Assembly (NCBI GenBank): GCA_963701955.1
Contig: OY969694.1
Span: 620,001 to 684,000, forward strand
Length of the DNA: 64,000 bases
Reading direction: 5' to 3'
Origin: Bog-473 sp963701955
GTDB lineage: Bacteria > Actinomycetota > Acidimicrobiia > Acidimicrobiales > RAAP-2
Positions 36,715-45,437 of the stretch are shown piece by piece (position 1 is the stretch's first letter; the number at the start of each line of letters is the position of its first letter). A program made the position numbers and the translations under genes. Below the pieces are notes generated by a model, which had not been told where the DNA came from, made no database searches, and saw nothing but the letters and a program-made list of their open reading frames with translations.

Positions 36715-37296
36715 ATGGGTCGAACCTATGAGGTCATCGATCACCGACTGGCGGCGTGGATGGCGGATCAGCCCGTCTTCTTCGTTTCCACGGCACCGCT
36801 CCATCCCGACGGCTCGATCAACTGCTCGCCGAAGGGAAATCGTCAGGAGTTTGCGGTCCTAGGCGATCGAACGGTGGCGTACCTCGATCAGACCGGTAGC
36901 GGGATCGAAACGGTTGCACATCTTCAGGAGAACGGTCGTATCGTCGTGATGTTCTGCGCACTGAGTGGGCCCCCACGTATCGTGCGTCTCCACGGCAAAG
37001 GCCACGTCGTCCCGAAAGGTGCCGCGGACTTCGCCGACCTTGCCGCCAATTTCCCGGGAGCCGAAGGTACGGGAGTGCGATCGATCATCGTGATCGACGT
37101 GTCTCGGGTCTCAGACTCCTGCGGCTACGGCGTACCGCTCATGTCGTTCGAGCATCATCGGTCGACCATGGAGGAGTGGGCCAATCGAAAGGGAGCGAAC
37201 GGGATCCGGGACTACTGGGCCGAAAAGAATGCCTCCAGCCTTGATGGCCTCCCTGGGCTATCGGTCACAGATGAGACATTCAGCTCCGGTGAATGA
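36715..37296 (+). CDS. Pyridoxamine 5'-phosphate oxidase family protein
   Basis: A 193-residue split-barrel flavoprotein of the PNPOx-like superfamily. The motif VFFVSTAPLHPDGSINCSPK at residues 21-40 and RIVVMFCALSGPPRIVRLHG in the middle are characteristic of a subgroup found in Actinobacteria. The ligand may be FMN, F420 or haem, and the sequence does not decide. The start is the ATG at 36715. An upstream extension overlaps the permease and is excluded. Confidence 0.8.
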   Translation: MGRTYEVIDHRLAAWMADQPVFFVSTAPLHPDGSINCSPKGNRQEFAVLGDRTVAYLDQTGSGIETVAHLQENGRIVVMFCALSGPPRIVRLHGKGHVVPKGAADFADLAANFPGAEGTGVRSIIVIDVSRVSDSCGYGVPLMSFEHHRSTMEEWANRKGANGIRDYWAEKNASSLDGLPGLSVTDETFSSGE

Positions 37297-37371
37297 ACGC
37301 CGGTCGCTCGGCGAACTCGGTGAGGCCGTGGTCCCCGAGCGTCGGCCATCGTTCTGGGTAGCATCGGATTG

Positions 37372-37845
37372 ATGCGCTTCGATCCTCACGGCAAAGGCGG
37401 TCAGTGGTACCAAGACGTCTTGCAACTCTCTGGGCACCTCGCCCGCGGCCCTCTCGATGCTGTCGTCTGTCAACTCGTGGAAGTGCGTGTTTCGCAGATC
37501 ACGGGGTGCGCCTTTTGCCTGAGCCTTCATTCGGACCTGGCGAGGAAGGCGGGCGTCGATCAAGCCAAGTTGGACACACTGGCTGGTTGGCGAGAAATGT
37601 CGGGATTCGACGATCGCGAGCGCTCGGCACTTGACCTCGCAGAGGCCATGACCCGCTTAGGGGACGGCCGGAAGGTCGATGAAGCTGTGTGGTCAGCCGC
37701 ACGAATGCAGTTCGACGACGATGAGCTCGCAGCGCTCCTCTACCTCATCGGACTCATCAATGTATGGAACCGGATCAATGTCGCGGTCGAACTGCCGAGC
37801 GATTACGAAGGGCCGCCTCGCGAGGTCCCGCTCACGACGGAGTAG
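37372..37845 (+). CDS. Carboxymuconolactone decarboxylase/AhpD-like protein
   Basis: A 157-residue all-helical protein. The redox/active motif ITGCAFCLSLHSDLARKAGV includes CxxC followed by His, the AhpD-like signature. ERSALDLAEAMTRL and the C-terminal LLYLIGLINVWNRINVA helices complete the fold. Members act as alkylhydroperoxidase adaptors or decarboxylases. The start is the ATG at 37372; a TTG three bases earlier is equally in frame. Confidence 0.85.
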   Translation: MRFDPHGKGGQWYQDVLQLSGHLARGPLDAVVCQLVEVRVSQITGCAFCLSLHSDLARKAGVDQAKLDTLAGWREMSGFDDRERSALDLAEAMTRLGDGRKVDEAVWSAARMQFDDDELAALLYLIGLINVWNRINVAVELPSDYEGPPREVPLTTE

Positions 37846-38022
37846 CAGGTTTCGCCGGGGCTGACGTCGCCGGCTCGTCTGCATCGAGCAAGACACAGGG
37901 AGGACATCTACACCCCGCCACACTCAATGTAGTGCGCGCCGGGCGCTTGCAGCAAGGGATTCCTCGGTGCGCAGAATCTCGATCCTGGACCACAAGCCTG
38001 TGGAACGAGAAAGGGGTGGCAC

Positions 38023-39480
38023 ATGGCCGAGCATGGAGTGGTGATCGCCGGAGCGGGTCCGACGGGGATGATGCTGGCGGCCGAGTTGGCATTGGCAAAG
38101 GTCGACGTCGCAGTTGTCGAGCGGCGTCCCGATCATGTGCTCGTCGGCTCACGGGCCGGTGGTTTTCACTCACGGACGATCGAGGTGCTCGATCAGCGTG
38201 GGGTCGCTGATCGGTTCCTCACGGAAGGTCAGGTGGCTCAAGCCGCGATGATCGCCACGACCGTATTGGACATGAGCGACTTCCCGACGCGCCACCCGTA
38301 TTCGCTCGGGATATGGCAGAACCAGATCGAGCGGATCATGGCCGAGTGGATCGCCGAACTGCCGGTGCGGATCTATTACCGATGTGAGGTGACGGGCTTC
38401 GCGCAGGACGGCACGGGCGTCGATGTCGAGCTGTGCGATGGCCAGCCGCTGCGGGCGCAGTTTCTCGTCGGGTGCGACGGCGGTCGCAGCCTCATCCGCA
38501 AGGTCGCGGGTATCGAATTCCCGGGGTGGGATCCGACCAGAAGCGCTCTCATCGCCGAGGTCGAGACCACCGAGGAACCGCCGCGGGGCATTCGCACCGA
38601 CGCTATTGGCGTCCATGGCCTCCACAAAATGGAGGATGGGCGGACGGAGCGGGTCGTCGTGACCGAGCAACAGCTCGGGCCGAGCAGCGAGCCAACCCTG
38701 CGCGATCTGAGCGAGGCGCTCATCACCGTGTACGGCACCGACTTCGGGGTGCACAGTCCCACGTGGATCTCCAGGTTCACCGACATGACGCGTCAGGCAG
38801 CGGATTACCGCACAGGTCGGGTTCTCCTGGCCGGCGACTCCGCGCATGTGCACTCCCCAACGGGTGGACAGGGCATCAGCCTCGGCGTGCAGGATGCCGT
38901 CAATTTGGGATGGAAGCTGGCTCAGGTGGTCAACGGGACGTCCACGGAGTGCCTCCTCGATACATATCATGACGAGCGCCACCCGGTCGCCGCCCGCTCT
39001 CTTCGGCACACAATGGCTCTCGCCGTGCTCCAACGCCCGGACGAGCGCATCAGTGCTCTGGTTGATCTGGTGTCCGATCTGGCGATCATGGACGAGCCTC
39101 GCAAACGGCTCGCCGGGATCATCTCCGGGTTGGACATCCACTACGACCTCGGCGAGGGCCACCCCCTACTCGGACGCCGCATGCCCGATCTGGACCTCGT
39201 GACCGCCGACGGCCCCTCACGGGTCTTCACCCTGCTGCACAACGCCAAGGCGGTGCTGCTCAATCTCGGTGAGGCCGGCAGCCTTGACATCACTCCCTGG
39301 TCTGACCGGGTGCAGTCGATCGACGCTGAATACGTCGGTCTGTGGGAGCTTCCGGTACTCGGCAAGGTGAGGGCTCCCAGGGCCGTGTTCGTTCGGCCTG
39401 ACGGATATGTCGCCTGGGTGGGCGAGGGCTCGGACACCGGATTGCGTGACGCCCTGACGACCTGGTCCGGAACGCCCTGA
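38023..39480 (+). CDS. FAD-dependent monooxygenase, rifampicin-monooxygenase-like
   Basis: A 485-residue class A flavoprotein hydroxylase. The FAD motif is VVIAGAGPTGMMLAAELALA at residues 6-25, the DG motif is FLVGCDGGRSLIRKVAG, and the GD motif is RVLLAGDSAHVHSPTGGQG. The stretch YGTDFGVHSPTWISRF and the C-terminal thioredoxin-like tail with RPDGYVAWVG match the pattern of actinobacterial rifampicin monooxygenases (Rox/RIFMO). Related enzymes hydroxylate phenols or polyketides, so the substrate is a hypothesis. The start is the ATG at 38023. It stands alone with a 177-base upstream gap. Confidence 0.82.
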   Translation: MAEHGVVIAGAGPTGMMLAAELALAKVDVAVVERRPDHVLVGSRAGGFHSRTIEVLDQRGVADRFLTEGQVAQAAMIATTVLDMSDFPTRHPYSLGIWQNQIERIMAEWIAELPVRIYYRCEVTGFAQDGTGVDVELCDGQPLRAQFLVGCDGGRSLIRKVAGIEFPGWDPTRSALIAEVETTEEPPRGIRTDAIGVHGLHKMEDGRTERVVVTEQQLGPSSEPTLRDLSEALITVYGTDFGVHSPTWISRFTDMTRQAADYRTGRVLLAGDSAHVHSPTGGQGISLGVQDAVNLGWKLAQVVNGTSTECLLDTYHDERHPVAARSLRHTMALAVLQRPDERISALVDLVSDLAIMDEPRKRLAGIISGLDIHYDLGEGHPLLGRRMPDLDLVTADGPSRVFTLLHNAKAVLLNLGEAGSLDITPWSDRVQSIDAEYVGLWELPVLGKVRAPRAVFVRPDGYVAWVGEGSDTGLRDALTTWSGTP

Positions 39481-39642
39481 CGAGCCGGCCTGCGGTCGGA
39501 TTTCGAGGCGACGTCCACGTGACCGTGGTTTGTGCGATATGGAGCACACGCCCTCAACAGCGTGGCAGCATGGCATGGTGAATCACGGCGGGACACTCTC
39601 GGTGGCCGACGACTGTTGGCTCAGAGAGACGAGGAGGTCATC

Positions 39643-39879
39643 GTGTCCATAATCCCCACCTTCGTCGCGACGAGCGCGATCGGATTCGCCTTCGGTTCGG
39701 TGATCTATTTCATTCTTTGGATCGCGGTCATGGTGTGGATCTACAACATCGCCAAGCGCAAGGGACGCCATGCGGTGGGTTGGGTGATCTTGGCCTTCTT
39801 CTTCTTCTTCCTGGCCCTGATATTGATCCTGATCCTGCCATCCAAACGCTCCACCCAACGATTTGAGTCGCTGTCGTGA
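39643..39879 (+). CDS. Small two-helix membrane protein
   Basis: A 78-residue product starting at a GTG with GAGGAGG at 39630-39636. Two hydrophobic helices occur at about residues 8-33 and 45-65 (VILAFFFFFLALILILIL), separated by a basic KRKGRHAVG turn. It resembles phage-shock or superinfection-type small proteins only in layout. Function is unknown. Confidence 0.6.
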   Translation: MSIIPTFVATSAIGFAFGSVIYFILWIAVMVWIYNIAKRKGRHAVGWVILAFFFFFLALILILILPSKRSTQRFESLS

Positions 39880-39934
39880 TGCGGCTGACGGATACGAGCA
39901 GCTCGTCTCGGAATCGTCCATGGTCTAATGGGCC

Positions 39935-40120
39935 ATGTTCTACATCCTGATCTTCAGTATCCTCGCCGTTGTCCTGGTGGTCGGTGGGTTCGCCAGCATG
40001 TCGCGTCGCCGAAAGAACCTCGAACGCGAGGATGGGCACACGACCCATGGCGATGCCGGTCATCGCAATCGAAAGGCGAAGCGAGCCCAATCACAGCGTG
40101 ACAGGCGCAAGCGCCATTAG
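39935..40120 (+). CDS. Small single-helix membrane protein
   Basis: A 61-residue product: one N-terminal membrane helix (YILIFSILAVVLVVGGFA) followed by a strongly basic, His-rich cytoplasmic tail. No ribosome site is obvious. It converges with the HSL-type hydrolase. Function is unknown. Confidence 0.5.
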   Translation: MFYILIFSILAVVLVVGGFASMSRRRKNLEREDGHTTHGDAGHRNRKAKRAQSQRDRRKRH

Positions 40121-40146
40121 GAGCAGGCTAAACCCGTGTCCAGTTT

Positions 40147-41100
40147 CTAGAGTGACCTGAGGACCCGAATGCGGTCGGTTCTCGAACGAATGACGACCTC
40201 GGCCGTGGGGCAGATGCGGTCGAACCCGTGAGGACAGCCGGGCCGAACATGGAGCTCGGCCGAAGTACCCGCGAGCGTGAGGCGTCGTGCGTACTCGATG
40301 CATTCGTCCCGGAAGATGTCCAGTTCTCCCACTTCCACGTAGGCACTGGGCAGGTCCGAAAGGTCCTCGGCCCTGGCGGGCGCAGCGATTCCGGGTACGT
40401 CAGGGGATCCCGCTGCATCTCCGAGCAAACCCCGCCATCCGAGCTCGTTGTTCTCATAGGACCAGAACATGAACGGAACGAGCTTCGGGTCGGGCGTCGT
40501 TGTGCGGTCGTCGAGCATGGGATAGATCAGGATCTGTTTGGCGGGACGCATGCCGCGATCACGTGCCAGGAGAGCAGTTGCCGCCGCGAGCCCACCGCCC
40601 GCACTGTCTCCCATGACTGCGATTCGCCCCGCATCCACTCTCAGTTGTTCACTGTTCGCCCAGATCCAGGCCAGGGCCGCATAGCAGTCCTCGACCGGCG
40701 CGGGATGCGGATGCTCGGGTGCGAGCCGATAGTCGACCGAGAGCATCGGGACACCGGATTCGGCCACGTATCCGGCCACGTAGTGGTCGTACATCGAGAG
40801 CGATCCCAGGAACATCCCGCCGCCGTGGAGGTAGACCACGGCGGCAGTTGCGCCGGGTGCTCGGCTGGACTTGGTGTACCAGCAGAGGAGAACCTCTGCC
40901 CCATCGGAGGAGGCGATCGTGAAGTGGGTCCGCTCGACATCTTCGTGGACCGGAAGCGATGCGTCCAGAGCAGCCATTCCGGCCTCGGCCGAAGTCCGAA
41001 TGGTCATCCAATCGCCGGACTCCGAGGCCAACGGGGAACCCGACTCAACGAGGAGTGAACCGATGACCGTCTCGAGATCTGGGTCAAGCGACAAGCCCAT
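40147..41100 (-). CDS. Alpha/beta hydrolase, hormone-sensitive-lipase type
   Basis: A 317-residue esterase. The oxyanion-hole motif is VVYLHGGGMFLGS, the nucleophile elbow is AVMGDSAGGGLAAA with catalytic Ser, the acid is in VGELDIFRDECIEYA and the His in CPHGFDRICP. The YRLAPEHPHPAPVEDCY segment is typical of the HSL family. Members hydrolyse short-chain esters and some inactivate ester-linked drugs. It faces the sulfatase pseudogene divergently across 144 bases. Confidence 0.88.
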   Translation of the reverse strand: MGLSLDPDLETVIGSLLVESGSPLASESGDWMTIRTSAEAGMAALDASLPVHEDVERTHFTIASSDGAEVLLCWYTKSSRAPGATAAVVYLHGGGMFLGSLSMYDHYVAGYVAESGVPMLSVDYRLAPEHPHPAPVEDCYAALAWIWANSEQLRVDAGRIAVMGDSAGGGLAAATALLARDRGMRPAKQILIYPMLDDRTTTPDPKLVPFMFWSYENNELGWRGLLGDAAGSPDVPGIAAPARAEDLSDLPSAYVEVGELDIFRDECIEYARRLTLAGTSAELHVRPGCPHGFDRICPTAEVVIRSRTDRIRVLRSL

Positions 41101-41244
41101 AGTGCACGAACCTCCGATTCAACCAGCCGGGCGACCCGGAGTACTCCCTGTGAAATGTAGCCACGAAGGTGGGAGGCACTGCGCATGTGTGCGAAACCGA
41201 GGGGCAGTCCGTTGGCTCGTCGGAACAGTAACTTCGGTGTACCC

Positions 41245-42520
41245 ATGGAACGCGGACCCAAGGTCCTGCTCATCCTCACTGACGAGGAGCGGTATCGACA
41301 TGTGCATCCCGCGGGGTTCACGCTCCCGGCGCGGGATCGCTTGGCCGCCGCACGGATGACCTTCGACAACTACTAGGTCGCATCGGCCATGTGCAGCTCG
41401 TCGCGCTCGGTCATCTACACAGGCCAGCACGTGCCCATGACCGAGATCTTCGACAACCACAACATGCCCTATATCCGGCCACTGGACCCAACCCTCGGAA
41501 CCTTGGGTACGATGCTGGGGTCGCCCGGCTACTACTGCACGTATCAGGGAAAGTGGCACCTCTCCAAGGCGTACGCTGACCCGTCGCGTCCTCGGTCCAC
41601 CACACGGGACCTCGAGCCATTCGGCTTCCACGAGTGGAACGACCGGGGCGACATCGACGGTGGAGCGTGGGCCGGGCTCCGGGTGGATCCCCTTATCGCG
41701 GGCAGGCCATGGGCTGGTTGCGCAACCGCGCCGCCCCGGTGGCCGAGGAGCAAACCGTGGCTCATGGCGGTGAACTTCGTGAATACCCACGACATCATGA
41801 GCTTCGACTTCGGCGGCAAATCCCCGGTTCACCTGCCCGAGGCGCTCGCACATGCGGTGGTCACCAAGCCTCCCGCCAACGTGCCGTTGTACGACCGCCA
41901 ATGGGACGTCGAGCTGCCGGATACGTGGAACGAGGATCTTGCCGGCGCGCCGGCCGCCGTGCGGAGTATGCCGAGGTCACGGATGTCGCGTTCGGTGCTC
42001 TCGCGGGCGAGAACAGCTGGCGAACCGCAATGAACTTCTACCTGAACTGCATTCGAGATGTGGACCGAAGCATTGAGCTCGCGCTCGGCGCGCTCGAGGC
42101 GTCGGGGCAGGGCGACCGAACTGTTGTGGTCTTCTCTTCCGATCATGGCGACCTGGTTGGCTCCCACGGGCTCCGGCAGAAAGGAGGATTGTCTACGACG
42201 AGAACCTTCACGTACCTCTGGTCATCGGTCATCCCGACGTCGACGGGGGTCCGCGGACCCCCGCGTTCGCTTCCGCCGTCGACCTTGCTCCCTCGAGGAG
42301 CTTTTCGCCAAGAACGATGTGGTGCTCTACGACCGCAAGGCGGATCCCATGGAGATTACGAACCTCGCGAATGACCCCGAGTGCAGCGAAACCGTCGGCC
42401 GGTGTTCCGCCATGCTGGAGGGGCTCATCAGTGAGGAGATCGGACAGGACGAGAAGACCTGGGTTGTGCCGAGCGGCCGAAGTTGTTGGGGTGGCCAGAG
42501 TGGGGACCGGACCAGGCGGG
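41245..42520 (+). pseudogene. Arylsulfatase-type sulfatase, decayed
   Basis: Sulfatase similarity extends across three frames. The N-terminus (MERGPKVLLILTDEERYR) hits a TAG at 41374. The same frame then resumes with the active-site-like region AMCSSSRSVIYTGQH, followed by YQGKWHLSKAYADPSR. A short middle part (QAMGWLRNRAAPVAEEQ) is in another frame. PWLMAVNFVNTHDIM returns to the first; VVVFSSDHGDLVGSHGL is in the second; IVYDENLHVPLVIGHPDVDG is in the third; and the end (LYDRKADPMEITNLANDPE) has shifted once more. Between the last two parts a stretch is missing. At least one stop, several frameshifts and a deletion mean no functional enzyme. End coordinates are approximate. Confidence 0.8.
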
Positions 42521-42533
42521 ATCGGTTCATGCG

Positions 42534-44012
42534 TCATGCGTCCACAGTCACCGCAATCGGCCCGGTGTCCGCGACCGCGAGGCCGTTGCGTCGCTCAAGT
42601 ATGAACAAGGAGATGGTGGGCACCAACGACACGATGGCGACACCGAGGACCCACCAGAACGTGGTGGCGAATGCAGCCGCCTGTGCGGACGTCGACGATC
42701 CTGCGCCGGCGAGTTGATGCTGCAGCACGACAGTCAGGATGGCCGCGCCGATGGATCCGCCCAGTCGTTGGATCATGTTCTGCTGGGGTGCGGCATCATT
42801 GACCTGGCTGGGACGCAAAGTTCGGTACGCCGCCGTCATGGCGGGCATTCCGGCCAAACCCATCCCGAAGCCCTGTACCAGCATGGTCGTGCCGAGAGCC
42901 ATGTACGAAGTGGTGGTTCCGATCATGACGAACGGAATGGATGCGAGGATGGTGAGTAACGATCCCGACACAGCGGTGGTGCCTGCCCCTATTCGCTCCG
43001 ACACGCGGCCGGACAGCCACATGGCCAGTGCCGTGCCCACGCCGCGGGGAGCCAACAGCAGCCCGGTGTGAAGCGGGTCGTCGTGCCGGACGATCTGAAA
43101 GTAGAGCGGCATGAGGATCAGCGTTCCAATGAGGACGAGGCCTGCGATGCAGAACGTTGTCAACGATGACGCGGTGAAGGCCTTGTTGGCGTAGAGCCGC
43201 AAGTCCAGCAGCGGCCGCTTGATCCGCAGTCCACGGATCACGAAGACGGCCATCATCATGATTCCGACGGCGAGTGGGACGGCAACGTGCGTCAGGCGGT
43301 CTGCCGTACTGCCGAGCTCGGCGAGCCCGTAGGTCAGGCCCACCGACCCTCCAGCCACGAGGAACCAGCCCAGGGCGTCCAACCGGCCCGCAGGCTCGGG
43401 CGCGTTGGCTGGGAGGCGGCGGCGTCCGAGAACCACGGCGACGATCCCAAGTGGGATGTTGACGTAGAAGATCCAGCGCCACGACGAGATGTCGAGCACG
43501 AGCCCGCCGAGGGTCGGGCCGAGCACAGGACCGAGGAGCACGGTGGCTCCCCATACGCCCATGACGCGGGGCAGGTGGCGAGGTCCCGCCGCCTTGACGA
43601 TGATCATTTGACCGACGGGCATCATCATCCCTCCACCGAGGCCCTGGATGACACGGAACGCGACGAGCTCCGGAGTCGAGGTGGCGATGCCACACAGCAG
43701 GGAACCGGCGGTGAACACCACGATCGTGGCCAGGTACATGCGGGTGGTGCCAAATCGGCGTGAGGCCCAGGCGGCGGCAGGAACGACCGCGGCCATCGCC
43801 AGGAGATAGGCGCTGACCACCCATTGGACATCCGTGAGACTTGAGTGGAGCTCACGTGACAGCTGCTCCAGGGCGATGTTCACCATGGTGGTGTCGAGGG
43901 CTGCCATGATCGTCCCGAGGATGACGACGGCGACGATCTTCCAGACCCGGGGGTCGATCTTGTCTCCGCCGATCTGGGTGAGATCGTGATCCGAGGTCAC
44001 GTCACTCGCCAC
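42534..44012 (-). CDS. MFS drug exporter, DHA2 (14-TM) family
   Basis: A 492-residue transporter of the EmrB/QacA type with about 14 membrane helices. Motifs are AALDTTMVNIALEQLSREL in helix 1, WASRRFGTTRMYLATI (motif A), VIQGLGGGMMMPVGQMII (motif B) and LLGPVLGPTLGGLVLD (motif C, the antiporter motif). It exports drugs or toxic metabolites in exchange for protons. The start is a GTG at 44012. An inverted-repeat array at 44042-44090 lies directly upstream and may be its operator. Confidence 0.92.
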   Translation of the reverse strand: MASDVTSDHDLTQIGGDKIDPRVWKIVAVVILGTIMAALDTTMVNIALEQLSRELHSSLTDVQWVVSAYLLAMAAVVPAAAWASRRFGTTRMYLATIVVFTAGSLLCGIATSTPELVAFRVIQGLGGGMMMPVGQMIIVKAAGPRHLPRVMGVWGATVLLGPVLGPTLGGLVLDISSWRWIFYVNIPLGIVAVVLGRRRLPANAPEPAGRLDALGWFLVAGGSVGLTYGLAELGSTADRLTHVAVPLAVGIMMMAVFVIRGLRIKRPLLDLRLYANKAFTASSLTTFCIAGLVLIGTLILMPLYFQIVRHDDPLHTGLLLAPRGVGTALAMWLSGRVSERIGAGTTAVSGSLLTILASIPFVMIGTTTSYMALGTTMLVQGFGMGLAGMPAMTAAYRTLRPSQVNDAAPQQNMIQRLGGSIGAAILTVVLQHQLAGAGSSTSAQAAAFATTFWWVLGVAIVSLVPTISLFILERRNGLAVADTGPIAVTVDA

Positions 44013-44041
44013 GCCGGGTGCTGGGCATGCATCACGAGAGC

Positions 44042-44090
44042 CTTGACGTCGAGATCTCTTGACGTCAAGACGTCGTGTGGCTCAAGAGAT
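44042..44090 (-). promoter_or_regulatory. Nested inverted repeats upstream of the MFS exporter
   Basis: Three overlapping symmetric elements: CTTGACGTC (44042-44050) with GACGTCAAG (44061-44069); a 14-bp perfect palindrome TCTTGACGTCAAGA (44057-44070); and ATCTCTTGA (44054-44062) with TCAAGAGAT (44082-44090). They lie 30-78 bases upstream of the exporter start on the minus strand and 24 bases past the preceding dioxygenase stop. Spacing and symmetry fit a dimeric repressor operator; a terminator for the upstream gene is less likely because no T tract follows. No regulator gene is adjacent. Confidence 0.6.
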
Positions 44091-44113
44091 GCGGTGGTCG
44101 AGAAGTTCTCGGG

Positions 44114-45001
44114 TCACCGAGCCAGTTGGTAGGTCTGGACCCGGGTCAAGACCTCAGAGGTGGGCACCGGCAGCCCGACCTTGCGCAGGGTCCGGACAGG
44201 ACCCTCGAGGAGAACCGTCTGGCGGCTGTGCTGGATCGAAATGTTGTCCCAGATCACGAGGTCGCCGTTGCGCCACTCGTGGGCGTAGGTGTTCTCCGTG
44301 CTGTACAAGTCCCCGAAGACCTCGTCGAGCATCCGGTCGCTCTCCTCGGCCGACACACCCACGATCTCCTTGGCGTGGTTCTCCGATATGAGCAGCGTCA
44401 TGTGGCCGGTCCGGGGGTGGGGCCGCGAGATCGGGATCTGGAACTCGGGGGCGTTGTCCCGCACGGTCTGCATGATCTCGTTTCCGTACCTTCGGCGCCG
44501 TCGCTCCGGCAAGTCCTCGAGTCCTCCGACCTGAATGCAGTCGAGCTCCTGGAGCCGGGCCTGCAACGTGGGCGGCAGGATGTCCCACCCGTTGGTGGCA
44601 CTGGCGAACATGGTCGCGGCGACAGGCGTTTCGACGTCCTCGGCATAGAGCGAAAGCACCTCGAACGCCTCGTCGGTCCACGCGCCGTCGGAATGCCAGA
44701 GCAGGCGACCGACCGGGGCGGTGGAGTTCTCCCGCTTGTTCGAGACGTAGAAGTTCCGTTGCGCCGTTGCACCGATGGTCGCCTCTCCTTCAGAGGGCAG
44801 GTCGCGGCCGCGGAGCACCTCCACCAGCGCGAATTGGCGGGCACGGTCGAGATCGGTGTTCCGAAAGAGCAGCACACCCCGCTCGTCGAACGCCCGCCGC
44901 AAGAAAACGATGGTGTCGTCATCCAACGCAGTGCCCAGATCGACCCCGGAGATCTCGGCGCCCAGCGCCGGGGTCAGCTCAGTGGCTTTCGGCTGCGCCA
45001 T
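44114..45001 (-). CDS. TauD/TfdA-family Fe(II)/2-oxoglutarate dioxygenase (copy 3)
   Basis: A 295-residue dioxygenase. The N-terminus TPALGAEISGVDLGTALDDD is the classic TauD opening. Iron ligands are in LLWHSDGAWTDE (HxD) and WDNISIQHSRQTVL (distal His), and the co-substrate Arg in RTLRKVGLPV. It is closer in layout to copy 1 (FHSDGSY, NMALQHARG) than to copy 2. It lies upstream of the MFS exporter on the same strand, 101 bases away, which hints at a pathway coupled to export. Substrate is unknown. Confidence 0.87.
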   Translation of the reverse strand: MAQPKATELTPALGAEISGVDLGTALDDDTIVFLRRAFDERGVLLFRNTDLDRARQFALVEVLRGRDLPSEGEATIGATAQRNFYVSNKRENSTAPVGRLLWHSDGAWTDEAFEVLSLYAEDVETPVAATMFASATNGWDILPPTLQARLQELDCIQVGGLEDLPERRRRRYGNEIMQTVRDNAPEFQIPISRPHPRTGHMTLLISENHAKEIVGVSAEESDRMLDEVFGDLYSTENTYAHEWRNGDLVIWDNISIQHSRQTVLLEGPVRTLRKVGLPVPTSEVLTRVQTYQLAR

Positions 45002-45222
45002 CTCGTTCGGCCTCCCCTCGGAAGTCTTCGGTCACGCCGCCCGGCGACCGTTGTGGCCCCGGTGGCGATCAGCCCAGGTCTCTTTCTATATCGAACTAAA
45101 CCTCGCAACAAGTGGGCCGAGGTCCGGAACTCGGTTTCTGGGAGTCCGGCTCGCCTTGCCGTGCAGGACGAGCAAGACTGGCCTCGCCGAGTACATCCGA
45201 GACGGCGTGAGGAGGTGAGGAA

Positions 45223-45381
45223 GTGACTTCGACGCCCAAGACGCGACTGCAATGTCCCTGTGGCGAGTTCCTCGAGGGAACCGACGAGGATGACCTGGTC
45301 GAGAAGGCCCAGCGGCACCTGAGCGAACGCCATCCCGGCATGGACTACGAACGCGAGCACATCTTGTTCATGGCGTACTGA
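45223..45381 (+). CDS. DUF1059 family small protein
   Basis: A 52-residue product with a GTG start and an AGGAGG ribosome site eight bases upstream. The pattern LQCPCGEFLEGTDEDDLVEK followed by AQRHLSERHPGMD fits DUF1059, a family of tiny proteins with an N-terminal CxC and a His-rich helix. The function is unknown. It is divergent from the copy 3 dioxygenase, and its right end is 57 bases from the convergent repeat-protein gene. Confidence 0.7.
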   Translation: MTSTPKTRLQCPCGEFLEGTDEDDLVEKAQRHLSERHPGMDYEREHILFMAY

Positions 45382-45437
45382 CGCGGCGCGGAGGTCCGGG
45401 GCTTCTCTCCGGGGGACCCGGGGTGGCTCCTCGGGCT

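Noticed and set aside
42990..43006. A 10-base match (CTCCGACACG) to the tRNA end, possibly a right attachment site
   Set aside because: It is short, lies inside the MFS gene, and matches chance expectation for GC-rich sequence.
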